This document shows positions 9,002 to 19,972 of a stretch of DNA of 64,000 nt, one piece after another; position 1 is the stretch's first letter; each line of letters starts with the position of its first letter. The DNA comes from Candidatus Altimarinota bacterium (lineage in GTDB: Bacteria > Patescibacteriota > Gracilibacteria > BD1-5 > UBA2023), in assembly GCA_013268835.1 (NCBI GenBank), contig JABFSX010000002.1, positions 52,995 to 116,994 on the forward strand, read 5' to 3'. Position numbers and translations under genes: made by a program. The notes beneath the pieces were generated by a model. That model saw only the letters and a program-made list of their open reading frames with translations. It was not told where the DNA came from and did not search any database.

Positions 9002-10135
9002 ATGTCTAAAAAAATCATCACAGGCGTCAAGCCAACGGGTACATCGATGCATCTTGGAAATCTTATGGGAGCGGTTCTCCCATTTCAGAAGAATGCAAAA
9101 GGGAATGATGCTGCCATATTCATCGCTGATCTTCATGCTCTCACGAGTGTTAAGGACGGAGCAAAACTCCGTGAACAATCCCTCGAAGTGGCAATCGAAT
9201 ACCTTTCTATATTCGGAGTAGATACACCGATTACTATATTCCGTCAGTCGGATATCGCGGATATCACCAAGCTTATGTGGATCCTCACCAACGTGACTCC
9301 ATATGCACTCATGCTCCGAGCTCATAGCTTTAAAGATATCGAACAAAAGGTAGAAAAAGTAGAAAAAGAAATTGCCTATAACGAAGGGAAACTCTCTCTC
9401 TATTCCAATACGGAGATATTCAAGGATGATGAAAAAGCCAAAGGCTCAGAAGAGAAGATTGCACAGTTGCGGCAAGAACTCGATGAGCTCGAAAAAGAGT
9501 GAGAAAACAAGATGAATATGGGAGTATTCAACTATCCGATCCTGATGGCAGCTGATATCATCGGATATGATATCGATGCAGTTCCAGTAGGGAAGGATCA
9601 ACTCCAACATCTTGAGATGACTCGTGATATTGCGAGAGGATTTAACAAGTTCTATGGGAAGAATGTATTCACTGAGCCTGAGGCAATTATCGAAGAATCT
9701 GTTGCAACTCTCTCCGGAGTTGATGGTCGAAAGATGTCGAAGAGTTATGATAACTTCATCGGGATATTTGATGATGAGAAAAAGCTCAAGAAGCGAGTGA
9801 TGTCTATCATCACGGATTCTGCTGGAGTAGACGAAGTGAAGGATCCAGATTCTTGTAATATATTTGCTCTGATTCGAGTATTTGGTACGGATGAAGAGGT
9901 GGAGACGATCTATCAGAAATACCTCACTCCGAATATCGGATTCGGATATGGTCATGCGAAAAAAGCACTCCTAGAGATCCTCACTCGATACCTCGCACCA
10001 TATCGTGCTACCCGAGAAAAACTCCTCCAGGATATTCCATTCGTCGAAGCAAAACTCGCAGAGTGAGCGAAAATCATGAATGCGAGACTCGAAGCGAAGA
10101 TGAAGGTGGTGAGGGAAGTAGTGGGAGTGAATTAA
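9002..10135 (+). CDS. trpS: Tryptophanyl-tRNA synthetase
   Basis: 377 residues, class I synthetase charging tRNA-Trp. Signature 1 is HLGN (17-20) within VKPTGTSMHLGN; KMSKS is at 244-248 in DGRKMSKSYDN. The block NYPILMAADIIGYDIDAVPVG fits TrpRS. Between about residues 118 and 168 there is an extra charged Lys/Glu-rich stretch (KVEKVEKEIAYNEGK ... ELDELEKE) not present in the usual ~330-residue enzyme, probably a coiled coil. TGA at 9500-9502 and 10064-10066 read as Gly. Low UGA use compared with neighbours. Confidence 0.95.
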
Positions 10136-10162
10136 TATAATTTTCTTTAATTTTTAGAAATT

Positions 10163-11464
10163 ATGTCTCAGAAAATAAGTTTAAAAAGATCTAATGATAT
10201 ATTAGATGATGTGACTTTTGAAAAAGATGATTTATTTAATAGGATATGATTTGGTAAGTCGCTCTTAAATCTTATTGAACATTCTGAAAATGAATCTCTT
10301 GTAATTTCTATTAATGCTCCATGGTGAGAATGAAAAACGCATTTTCTAAAAATGTGGAAGAATTACCTTATTAATGAAAAAACAAAGAAAGTAATTTATT
10401 TTAATTCTTTCAAAAATGATTATTTGGAAGATCCTTTTACTGCACTTTTATGAGAGTTGGTTAAGGAATTTGAAGCAGATAAAACTACTACAAGAAAAAT
10501 ACTTGATAAATGAATAAATGTACTTAAGGGTATCCTACCATTGGGATGAAAGATTTGAGCTAGATTCATACTAGGATGAGATATTCAATGAGTTGAAAAT
10601 AAGCTTGAAGAACTAGTAGAATGAGACATTGTAGAGTGAATAAAAAATGCCTTATCTGAATATACAAAACATGAAGATATTGTTAAAGCTTTTAGGGAAA
10701 CTCTTGAGGATATTATAAAAGATAAATGAGATATAATATTTATTATTGATGAGCTTGATAGGTGTAGACCAGATTTTGCTCTTAGATTACTTGAAAGAAT
10801 AAAGCATTTTTTTGAAATAAAGGGATTATATTTTGTATTATGAATTAATAAAGAACAAATTGAGAAGTATATATCTCGTATTTATTGAAATATTGATGCA
10901 ACTAAATACTTGCAAAAATTTATTGATATTGAAACTATATTGCCATCAAATTCGGATCGAACGAGAAAGGATATTGAAAAGTATATCAGCTTTTTATTTA
11001 ATAAATCTGAATGGATTTTTTCTGAAAAATTAGAAGCTGAACGAAATCATATTATTCAGGTATTTAAGAGAATATCATTATCTTCCAATCGTTCACTTAG
11101 GGATATTGAAAAAGCATTTAATTATCTAATATTGATTAGAAAATCTACAGGACATCAAGAGTACCTTTCTTGAACATTATGTGCTATTCTTGTATTTTTA
11201 AAAGTTATAGATATTAAAAATCTAATAGATTTAAAAAATTGAAAACTTAAAAAGGAATCTATTGTAAAAGAATTGGATATTGAACAAATTGAAGATAGGT
11301 ATAAAGAACTTATTTTAGATGAACTCTCTATTATTTTAGATATTGAAATATGAGACGAATTAATTGCAAAACTTTCAGCTAAATGAATGGATGATTCTTA
11401 TGAAGATAGAAAAAATTTATTGTATTACCATATTAATTTACTTGAATCATTTAATATTGCATAG
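10163..11464 (+). CDS. KAP-family P-loop NTPase
   Basis: 433 residues. Walker A is INAPWGEGKTHFLK near residue 55; both Gly of GEGKT are TGA codons (10325-10327 and 10331-10333). Walker B is IIFIIDELDRCRPDFALRLLERIKHFF, the DELDRC signature of KAP (KAP_NTPase) proteins. No membrane helices are evident in the usual insertion. KAP proteins occur in phage exclusion and membrane-associated signalling; role here unknown. About 18 of 24 glycines are UGA, far above nearby housekeeping genes, and the gene is very AT-rich. Confidence 0.85.
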
Positions 11465-11480
11465 TTTTCTTTGTAAGAAA

Positions 11481-12245
11481 ATGAATTTATCAAAACTAAT
11501 AATAGTAATTAGTATTTTCCTCCTCCCACTCACTACCTCCGCCTACTCTTTCATCACGAAGACAGTCGATGGACATCGAGTAAGGATTTTTCATATTCCT
11601 GCTGGAGATAGCTATCGTGTGACGGCTGTTGCCATGAATACTGGATCTACGCTTAGGAACTTTGTTGAATTGGGGAGGGGAGTAGCAGGGATCAATTGAG
11701 CGTATTTCACTCCTCGTGACTATAGTGGGAAATCAGATAGTACGAATACGGTACGGATTATGAACTCAGATTGATTTACCTATTCTCGATATTATCCTGA
11801 TACAGGAATCAATGGAATATTTGGATTTCTCTCTGATAATACTCCGATGCTTGTGCAGAATAGCATCTATGGAGAATCAAAACTGAGAGATAACTATAAT
11901 TCTGGGATGATCCTCGAGCTCGTGAGTGGGATCGCCAATTTTCCTATACTTCTTGTGGACTCGATTGATCTCGTTCCGAGATATAATCAGCTGGGACTCA
12001 TCACCGAGAAGATGAAAATGATCTCAACCAAATCATTTATCTGTCGAACTATCAAGAATGATATCAAGATGGGGACAGTTGAGAAGATTTCTATGTTGGA
12101 TATTTCTACTTTTATCCGTCAGTTTGGTTGTGTTGATGCGATCAATCTGGACAATGGGGGATCACTCGCAATGTATGATAAGAAACGATATATCGTAGGC
12201 CCAGGTCGCAATATTATGGATGCTTTTGTTATCGTGAAAAAGTAA
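11481..12245 (+). CDS. Secreted phosphodiester glycosidase-like (NAGPA) protein, copy 1
   Basis: 254 residues. Signal peptide (LIIVISIFLLPLTTSAYS) then a NAGPA/phosphodiester-glycosidase domain: TVDGHRVRIFHIPA, RGVAGINGAYFTPRDY and, near the C-terminus, DAINLDNGGSLAMYDK, the counterpart of the NLDGGGS motif. The domain is often found in exopolysaccharide or peptidoglycan-related exported proteins. TGA at 11698-11700 region encodes the Gly of INGAYF. An upstream in-frame ATG at 11364 lies inside the KAP gene in another frame and is rejected in favour of 11481. Confidence 0.82.
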
Positions 12246-12318
12246 CTCTATTATACATTGATCTATTCTAATGAAAATATTTTTATCATGATGATAGTGT
12301 GATTATTCTGTGTTTTTT

Positions 12319-12346
12319 TTGAAAAGTAGTAATATTTAGGTATACT
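12319..12346 (+). promoter_or_regulatory. Promoter of NAGPA-like copy 2
   Basis: -35 TTGAAA (12319-12324), 16-bp spacer, -10 TATACT (12341-12346), 28 bp before the ATG. Confidence 0.65.
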
Positions 12347-12374
12347 ATGACCAGTTTATGAAAACTTTTTTACG

Positions 12375-13142
12375 ATGCGATTCATAGGTAAATTCATTCT
12401 TTTCATTATCATTTTCTGAATTCCATTTAGTACTTTTGCATACTCATATATCACTAAGGTGGTTGATGGGCATCGAGTGCGGATTTTTCATATTCCATCT
12501 ACTGATACATATCGAGTAAAGGCAGTAGCAGTGAATACGGGTACAACATTACAATCCCTTATAAAGAGTGGAAGGGGAGTTGCAGGAATCAACGGAGCGT
12601 ATTTCACTTCACGTGATTATCTGGGAAATCCTGATACTACCAATGCTGTTCGGATTATAAATGGTGCCGGATATCTCTACTCTCGATACTTTCCTGACAC
12701 TGGAATCAGTGGTATATTTGGTTTTCTTTTTGATTATTCACCGATTCTTGTTCAAAATAATATGTATGGAAGTAGAGATCTCCGAGAAAATTTTAATGCA
12801 ATTTTCCTATGAAGTATAGAGAGCGGGATTGCTAATTTTCCTATTCTTCTAGCGAATGGAGTAAGTCTTATCTATCAATATAATAGCTTGGGGCTGATTA
12901 CAGATAAGATGAAAATGGAATGAACCAAATCATTTATCTGTCGTACGTGGTATGATGATGTGAAGATGGGTACAATTGATAGTATCTCTATGATGGATGT
13001 TCCTGATTTTATTCGCCAATTTGGTTGTATGGATGCGATCAATCTTGATGCCTGAGGATCACTTGCTCTGTATGATAAAGGGAAATATATAGTTGGCCCA
13101 GGTCGCAATGTGATGGACGCATTTATCATTGTAAGAAAATAA
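12375..13142 (+). CDS. Secreted phosphodiester glycosidase-like (NAGPA) protein, copy 2
   Basis: 255 residues, tandem paralogue of the preceding gene with collinear motifs: signal peptide ending FSTFAYS, VVDGHRVRIFHIPS, GRGVAGINGAYFTSRDY and DAINLDAGGSLALYDK. In the third motif copy 1 has DNGG where copy 2 has DAGG, the Gly before GS being TGA in copy 2. The gene has its own promoter, so the pair can be regulated separately. Same predicted role as copy 1, in the cell envelope. Confidence 0.82.
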
Positions 13143-13147
13143 TTCTT

Positions 13148-13660
13148 ATGCCTATACTCATATTTCCAGATATCTCTCATAAGGAAGCATATATCGATAT
13201 TATTTCCGAATGGAAACAAAGTGACGAATTCAAAAATGGTCATATTTCACCATGAGCTCTTTTTCGTGGAAACTCTTTTGAAGAATTTCTCCAGATTGCA
13301 CAGGATGACCTCTGAGAAAAGAATCAATGAGTTCCGGCAACGTTATTTTTTCTTATGGAGCTTGAGCGAATCCTCGGTGCTATTCAGATTCGACATTCTA
13401 TCGATCTTCCCCATCTTATGGAATTTGGTGGACATATTAGCTATGGAATTCGCCCGAGTGAACGACGAAAATGATATGCTAGGGAGATGCTTCGTCTTGG
13501 ACTCATCGAAACAAAGAAGCTTTGAATAGAAAGAGTTCTTTTGTGATGTAGTGATGATAATCCTGGCTCATACAAAACTATCGAAGCAAATGGCGGAGTG
13601 TTTGATCGATATACAGAATTCCAATGAGAAAAAGCAAGAAGGTACTGGATTGAAATGTAG
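13148..13660 (+). CDS. GNAT-family N-acetyltransferase
   Basis: 170 residues. Contains the GNAT acetyl-CoA motif RPSERRKGYAREMLRLGL (Gly of RKGYA is TGA at 13467-13469 region) and the late motif NPGSYKTIEANGGVF, characteristic of the MSMEG/YjdJ-like branch of GNATs. The VPATLFFLMELERILGAIQIRHS stretch is the central beta sheet. Starts 5 bp after the NAGPA-like gene. Confidence 0.85.
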
Positions 13661-13873
13661 TATTTGTATCATCGTAATGATTTCTTCAGTATTAGATGAG
13701 TATGCATTCAAATATACTTCCAATAGTGCTTTATCCTTATAGTTATTTAATTAAAAATAATATATTGTATATGTACATATAAAAACTTCTTTTACATATG
13801 GAATTTTTCTTGCCTTTATACCTATTTTTACTACACTCATAGCAGTAAATTACTTTTTCACCTTTTTTAATCT
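13661..13873. other. Intergenic stretch, nothing firm
   Basis: AT-rich. Holds a 21-codon ORF on the plus strand at 13678-13743 without a hairpin behind it, and an open frame reading a hydrophobic TYGIFLAFIPIF-like helix that has no usable start codon. No confident gene, RNA or terminator. Confidence 0.4.
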
Positions 13874-14578
13874 ATGTCACGACTCTCTCTCATCGCTTCG
13901 ATGATGATCATCACGACAGCATTCATGTCTTCAGTTTCTGCTGAAACTGGAACAGTTACTTCTACTGGATCTACAGGAACAGCTGCAGTTATTGGAACAA
14001 ATCCAGTTACTATTCCTCAACCAAAAAATCTTCCTCTTCTTCTTGATACAGTAAAAGTAGAAAATACTCAAACACTCACTCTCAAGTTTAATCAATCAGT
14101 ATATGCAAACTCTATTCGAGTTCGTGTTATTGATCAGGGATCAAATGAAAATATTCAGATTGCCTCTATCACTGGAACTCTTGATAAGTCAGGTTCTCTT
14201 GATAAATCAATGATTACGATAACTACAGATTCTGCATTTATGGCTGGTTCATCATATATTCTTACTATTACTGCAGCGCTTTCACTTTCTGATACAACTA
14301 TTAAAGCGGGTATAGACTCTATTCGAGAATTTGCAGCACCAACAAATCTCAAACCACCTGTACTTAATGCAGCACCAAATCCTACTGCAACACTTGCAAC
14401 TGGTTCTACTACCGTGAAGCCTGTAGTTACTCAATCAGGTTCAACTGGTTCCACTACTGCATCTGGTACCCTTGCTGCAGCAAGTGAATTTCCTGAAGCA
14501 GGACTTCCAACAACTATGGTTGTGATACTTGCAGCAATGTCCGCATTAGTCCTTCTATTTGTTCGAAAGAGAGCTTAA
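13874..14578 (+). CDS. Surface protein with Ig-like domain and C-terminal anchor
   Basis: 234 residues. Signal peptide ending in SSVSAETG, then a Thr/Ser/Gly-rich linker, a ~110-residue beta-rich segment (VKVENTQTLTLKFNQSVYA ...) resembling SbsA Ig-like domains, a second Thr/Ser-rich linker, and a C-terminal membrane anchor FPEAGLPTTMVVILAAMSALV ending RKRA. The LPTT before the helix and the basic tail resemble a sortase-type sorting signal but lack the final Gly, so this is tentative. Probably exposed on the cell surface. No UGA codons are used. Confidence 0.65.
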   Translation: MSRLSLIASMMIITTAFMSSVSAETGTVTSTGSTGTAAVIGTNPVTIPQPKNLPLLLDTVKVENTQTLTLKFNQSVYANSIRVRVIDQGSNENIQIASITGTLDKSGSLDKSMITITTDSAFMAGSSYILTITAALSLSDTTIKAGIDSIREFAAPTNLKPPVLNAAPNPTATLATGSTTVKPVVTQSGSTGSTTASGTLAAASEFPEAGLPTTMVVILAAMSALVLLFVRKRA

Positions 14579-14590
14579 TATATCTTCTTT

Positions 14591-14617
14591 AAACCGAGAT
14601 CACTCTCGGTTTTTTTG
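14591..14617 (+). terminator. Terminator after the Ig-like surface protein
   Basis: 8-bp perfect stem (14592-14599 with 14604-14611), 4-nt loop, T7. Confidence 0.9.
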
Positions 14618-14625
14618 ACATTTTT

Positions 14626-15843
14626 ATGCAAAAAAAAAGTATTGATACCACCCTTATGTTCCTTATCCTTGCTCTTGTTATTTTTGGCATGGTAATGATT
14701 AGTTCAGTAAGTGTGTACTCATCATTTAAAATAACATCTCGTATGGTTGCAGCAGGATCAATGAATGAAACAACAAATCATTTTTATTTTGCTCGAAATA
14801 TTATGCATGTATCTATGGGCATATTAATGATGGTTATTTGTTCAAAAATATCTTATCATTTCTTTGAAAAATTCGCTCGACATATTTTTGTTGCCTGACT
14901 TGTATTCTTATCAATGGTATTTATTATTGGTACCGAGTATAATTGAGCAAAATGATGGATTGATATCCCATGACTTCCATCACTGCAGCCAGTTGAATTT
15001 ATGAAAATTGGACTTATTATTATGCTTGCATATTTCCTTAAAAAGAGACGAGCAATGATAGCAGATACGTATATGGGCTTTATGCCATACTTTTTATACG
15101 TATGATTAGTTTTTCTTCTTTTGATTTTTCAACCAGATTTTTGATCTATCTTGATTCTCGCTCCTGTTTCTATTGCACTCTATTTTGTTGGATGAGGAAA
15201 TATTCGTTATATTTTGATTGCTATCGTGATAGCATTTATTGGAGCTAGTTCCGTGTATGGTATAGGTAAGTTTGTACCACAAACAGGTGTCTGATATATC
15301 AGTCAACGTATTGATAATTTTTTCCGTGATAGTCACGATATTGTGGAAAGTAATAATCGAGATGATAAAGATTATCAAATGAAACAATGATTGATTGCTA
15401 TCGGATCTGGTTGATTTTTTGGTCTTGGTTTTTGAAAATCAATTCAAAAATTTGGTTATCTTCCTGAAGTGCAATGAGATTTTATATTTTCAGTAATTGT
15501 TGAAGAGCTATGATTTTTTGGTGCAATAATTCTTATTACTATGTATCTTATGATTACATATCGATGATTTTTGATTGCTCGATCAGTAAAAGATCCATTT
15601 GCCCGTTATTTAGCACTTGGTATTACTATATGGATACTTATTCAGGCCTCTATCAATATTGGTGTAAATCTCAATATCGTTCCACTTACAGGAGTAACTC
15701 TTCCATTTGTTAGCTATGGAGGATCATCTCTTTTTGCTCTGATGATTGGCGTAGGAATATTACTTTCTATTTCTCGACATATGGAATACAAGCCTCAAAA
15801 TCTATCAGATATACTTCATGCAAAACGCAAGGTTATATACTAA
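14626..15843 (+). CDS. ftsW: FtsW/RodA-family peptidoglycan polymerase
   Basis: 405 residues, multi-pass SEDS glycosyltransferase that polymerises lipid II. Family motifs: GLPSLQPVEFMKIG, LIFQPDFGSILI, a periplasmic loop with LPEVQGDFIFSVIVEELGFFGA and, at the end, GVTLPFVSYGGSSLFALM. Around fifteen Gly positions are TGA, including several in these motifs. Whether it is FtsW (septal) or RodA (elongation) cannot be settled; a single copy is seen here and no PBP gene is adjacent. Follows a terminator closely, so a promoter must lie in the ~40 bp before the ATG. Confidence 0.9.
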
Positions 15844-15918
15844 ACAATGTATTCATATATTGACATTATTAAATAATTATTAATATAGATTTATTATTTA
15901 ATAAGAAAAATAAATAGA

Positions 15919-16527
15919 GTGAATATTCTAAATGAAGGAAGACATCATACGGTCTATACATATGGTACAGATTGGGTATTGAAGCTTCCAAAACCTTGAA
16001 ATCCTATTAGGAAAAAAGAAATCGCACAAAGATCTGTAGATTTTTTTAATCACCATTTTAGTGATTTTGTACCAAAAAATACATATATAGAAAAATGGGA
16101 AGGAACACCTTATGCTATTCTGCAATCTAGAGTTCATAATGCTATTCATCTATGAGAGTATTTGTGCCAAACAAATAATCCAAATCCTCGGGTTTTAGAA
16201 TTATTAGAAGAATTTTTAGAGAGATGTATGAATATTATAATGGAGAGTGGTGTATGATTTGATATTATTGGAACTCCGCCACAAAAAAATTTGGCACATT
16301 TATTACTTGGTTGTACTAATTTATTAGTGACTTGAGCCGTATCGAATGATTCAAATGATGTTAATCTTACTTTTGTAGATAATGTCGTATGAACAAAATC
16401 AGTACATATACAAAATATAGTTTTAAATAAAATCGCTTTTCTCATAATTCCTTCAAGAAGAAAGCGTCTTATAGAAATAAAAAGATACTTAGGCTCTGTA
16501 CAAAAATTAAAGCAGTTTTCACTCTAA
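15919..16527 (+). CDS. Kinase-like hypothetical protein
   Basis: 202 residues from a GTG start. The N-terminus NEGRHHTVYTYGTDWVLKLPKP looks like the glycine-rich loop and ATP-binding Lys strand of a protein/aminoglycoside-kinase fold, and VNLTFVDNVVG could be the metal-binding strand; an HxD-type catalytic loop may be NLAHLLLGCTN, but the Asp is missing. So it is either a divergent or inactive small-molecule kinase. The start is uncertain because no ATG exists in frame upstream. Confidence 0.5.
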
Positions 16528-16536
16528 TAGGGTTTT

Positions 16537-16580
16537 TAACAAAAAATTCCCTTACTATTAAGGGAATTTTTTGTTAAACA
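16537..16580. terminator. Bidirectional terminator
   Basis: 18-bp perfect stem (16537-16554 with 16559-16576), 4-nt loop, with T- or A-rich flanks on both sides; serves the kinase-like gene on the plus strand and the ferredoxin on the minus strand. The ferredoxin stop codon (16574-16576) forms the foot of the stem. Confidence 0.9.
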
Positions 16581-16849
16581 TCAATGTGTTCAATAACTCA
16601 ATTGAGATATTCACCATTTTCATTGGCTTCTTGCCAACTAATCGCGTTTACCGGACAGGCCGCGATAGAATCATCTATATCTTTATTCTCATAAGAGGGA
16701 AGAGAGTTTACACAAGAGAGGCCATCGCTATTGAACTCAAAAACATCTCCAGATATAGCGATACAGGCACTGCATCATATGCAGGTTGAATTTACATGGG
16801 GTTTTCGAATTGATCACTTAAGAAGATCTCGTTGACTATCGGAGAGCAT
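16574..16849 (-). CDS. [4Fe-4S] ferredoxin
   Basis: 91 residues, missed under the standard code. Cluster ligands CIGCSAC (residues ~24-30) and a distal CPVNAISWQ; this is the single-cluster Fer4_13/Fer4_15 type with the CxxCxxC...CP pattern. The Gly inside CIGC is TGA (16775-16777). Acidic (rich in Asp/Glu), consistent with an electron carrier. The partner is not identifiable from context; MiaB at 45130 is one radical SAM enzyme in the window that needs low-potential electrons. Confidence 0.88.
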
Positions 16850-16920
16850 AAAAATATAGGGTTATTGCTTGCATATTCTACAAAAATCCTTATTATTCGC
16901 AAGACTTTTTTATACTTTTT

Positions 16921-18249
16921 ATGGCTTCTCTTAAGCGATTTATTCAATGAATTCGTGGAACTACTAGTGTCTCTATTTTTGATATTTCAGTTCAGTTTCT
17001 TCTTATTTTTCTTCCATTTTCATCCTTTGTATCCGTTTTTTTAACGTATAGAGTTGGTATTCCTGGGGCTTCCTTCATAAAGGAGATAGTTCTTTGAATA
17101 GCAATTATTGCCCTTTTTTTCACGTATATAAAAAGTTATTTTTCTGATAAAAAGTATATATTTAGGTGGAATTATCTCGATTATTTTATTCTTTTTTATA
17201 TAGGAGTACTCCTGATAGTAACTATTTTTAGTACAGGTATTCGATGAATGATATTCGGCGGAAGATATGATTTTGCTTTTTTGATTATTTTTTTGGTAGC
17301 ATATCACGGCTATCCACTTCTTCAAAAACCATTTTCATATTATTTAAGAATTTTTTTGATTTCCGCGGGGACTATGTTATTTATTAGTTGATTATTAAAA
17401 TGGCCTCTCCAAGAGGATATTCTGCTATACTTTGGATATTCTTGAAATCCTTCTGCATGGGATTTTGGATGAGCTCCACCGATTTTTCATGGAATTGATG
17501 GTGCAAATGTAAGAAGATTTCAATGACTTCTTGATGGACCAAATACTATGTGAGCCTTCTTGATAATTTTTACAGGTATTTTCGCATATTTTACTCGGTT
17601 TCGTAAGGATTGGTATTTCGTAATATCAATTGTGATAATTGGACTCGTTGGTATGATTTTTTATACATACTCACGGAGTGCAATGATCGGTATCATTCTT
17701 GCTTTCTTGATTGTGATATTTATGAGTTTACGTTCTTTATGGCGTCTTTATCGATTTCAATTGATTTCTGTTTTTTTGATACTATCACTTATGATGAGTG
17801 CTATAGGGGTACTATATTATGATCGTGCTATTGCAATAGTATGACGAGCAGGATCCACGAAATGACATGCAGAAAGAATGATAGTTGGTGCACATAGAGT
17901 TATGGATTATCCTTTTGGACAATGACTTGGAAGCGCTGGTCCAGCATATCGCCATATAGTAGATATTACAAGTAATGATATTATCGAATTAGATCGTTTT
18001 TATATTCCGGAAAGTTGGTATATACAGCAATTTATTGAATGATGATATATTTGATGAATATTATTTTTATGTATTATAATTTCTATTTTTTGATTATTAC
18101 TCTGTGTTCATCCGATACTTTGAGCATTGTTTGCTGGGGTAAGTTTTATGAATGTATTTTTACATACTTTTGAATCGAGTGTAGTTTCTTTGTTGCTATT
18201 CATGCTCGTAGGAATTATTCTTGGACATAGAAAATATGCAAAAAAATAA
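16921..18249 (+). CDS. O-antigen ligase/polymerase-like membrane protein
   Basis: 442 residues with about 11 predicted membrane helices. The Wzy_C/WaaL hallmark is present: a large extracytoplasmic loop with GPNTMGAFLIIF and YSRSAMIG just after it, then RMIVGAHRVMDYPFGQGLGSAG. Such proteins ligate or polymerise surface glycans. Overlaps the downstream glycosyltransferase start by 14 bp, so the two are probably one unit for glycan assembly. Many UGA-Gly codons. Confidence 0.75.
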
Positions 18250-19351
18250 GGAATTACATATTACATATATCGGTAGACTGGAAAAGGAAAAGGGGATTGA
18301 TATCCTTATTGAATGTATTGACAGATCAATCCTAGAGGAGAGAAATATTATTTGGCATATTTGTGGTACTGGCTCATATCTGCAGAAATTTAAGTCTTAC
18401 AATAAGCCCTATATTTTACTATATGGTTATACTCAACGAGACGAATTGGATATTTTGATGAAGAAGACTGATTTGGTACTTATGCCATCTTTGTTTTTGG
18501 AGACATTTTGATTAGTAGCACTAGAGACGCTTTTACGCTGAGTTCCAGTTTGTTGATTTCCTCAAGGGTGATTACAGGATTTTATTCATCCATTATTAGC
18601 ATTGAATATAAAAAACCCTGTAGATTCTTTTTTTAAAATTCTGGATAAAAATGAATTTCCTCTTTTGGATGTTGGGGATTTTTCTTATGAACTTTGGATA
18701 GAAAAACTTTCTAAAATTACAGAATGATCTCATAAAATTTTATTGGTAACTGATTATTTAGGGCGAATTTGATGAGCTGAAGAATATATTTATTTTCTTT
18801 GAGATGAGCTTCGATGACTTTGAAAAGAAGTGGAATATTGGTGATGTCAAAGAAAAGTGAATCGATATATGAGGATATTTTATATGTTTACAGCCCCGTT
18901 AGCATTTTGGAGAGGAATAAGTTTATCAAAAAAATTGCAAGAATATTCGCCAGATCTTGTTTGGATGCATTCGATAATGAGATACATATGACCTTATTGA
19001 TTAGCTGCGCTATCAAGATATGATTGCAAAAAATATATTACTCATCATGACCTTGGACTTATATCGCCTCGTCCAAGTAAAATATATCATCAATCTGATA
19101 TCCCTAAAACTTCTAATCTTTGAGATTGGATATCAAAAAATATAAATATATTATTGGTATTATTTGTTTTATGGAAATGGTTAATGGTAACTTGGATTTG
19201 GATTTTTTTAAAAAGGGATAATATAACACATATTCTTCCTTCTTTTTGGATGCAAAAATATTTTTCCTTATACGGAGTGAATGATTTCATTATCTTTCCT
19301 CATACTAGTAAAATTCAAAGTAACCAAAATGTTAAAAAAACTAATAGATAA
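18236..19351 (+). CDS. Glycosyltransferase with GT-B halves in reversed order
   Basis: 371 residues in one uninterrupted frame under code 25. Residues 1-165 are a GT4-type C-terminal nucleotide-sugar domain: GRLEKEKGIDILIECI, HICGTGSYLQKF, and the E-x7-E motif E89-TFGLVAL-E97 followed by RGVPVCGFPQGGLQDF. Residues 167-371 are a GT4-type N-terminal domain: KILLVTDYLGRIGGAEEYIYFL is the classic protein start of this family. Total length equals one normal GT-B enzyme, so this is either a circular permutant or a fusion of two half genes. Hydrophobic helix near 300 may touch the membrane. ATG 18236 is preferred over the TTG at 18221. Confidence 0.78.
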
Positions 19352-19375
19352 GTTCAATTAAATAATATTTTTCCT

Positions 19376-19972
19376 ATGCTGTATAATAAAAAATGATTTT
19401 CCCTCGCAGAACTTATGATTGTCGTGGCTCTCATTGGGCTATTCTTTGCTGCAACAAGTTATATGAATCGTGATGTTCGAGTATATCAGAACAAAGCAGA
19501 GCGTTTTGCTGGTTATATATATGATCAAATACGAACTGCTCGCAATAATATGGTTATTTGACGAGGAGTATTATCCGGCTGAACAATAAGTATTGTCGCT
19601 ACCTCACGAAAAATAAGTATTTCTAATACTGGGATTACATCAATTTATGAACATCCTACCGGAACTGGTATGGAGGCAGAATTGTTACCTCCTTTTTTTG
19701 AAAGTGACCCCCTATATATTATATCAGATATAGCTATATCCTCATGAGGTATGACTAATGTTGGCACTATACCTGCTTGGGATCAAACGGGCGCAACAAG
19801 TGCAGATATTATTTTGTCAGGAACAGGTATTCGATTATTTGTTTCTGGGGCAATAAATCCAATTCGTACACTTATGATTACTACGGGTTATGCTGGATTT
19901 AAAAGATCAGTTTTAGTAGATCGTGTTACTGGTACGGTAGAAATAAAGGTAAGTGGAGAAACTAATCAATAG
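19376..19972 (+). CDS. Type IV prepilin (pseudopilin-like)
   Basis: 198 residues. Class III signal: short basic leader MLYNKKG, then FSLAELMIVVALIGLFFAA with Glu at +5. The glycine at -1 of the prepilin peptidase site is a TGA codon (19394-19396), so processing depends on the UGA reassignment. The C-terminal part is beta-rich, as in GspH/FimT-type minor pilins. The assembly machinery is at 35117-39547. Converges on dus with an 11-bp overlap. Confidence 0.88.

Noticed and set aside
13678..13743. 21-codon ORF between GNAT and the Ig-like protein
   Set aside because: No terminator or promoter next to it and no amino acid bias of a leader peptide.
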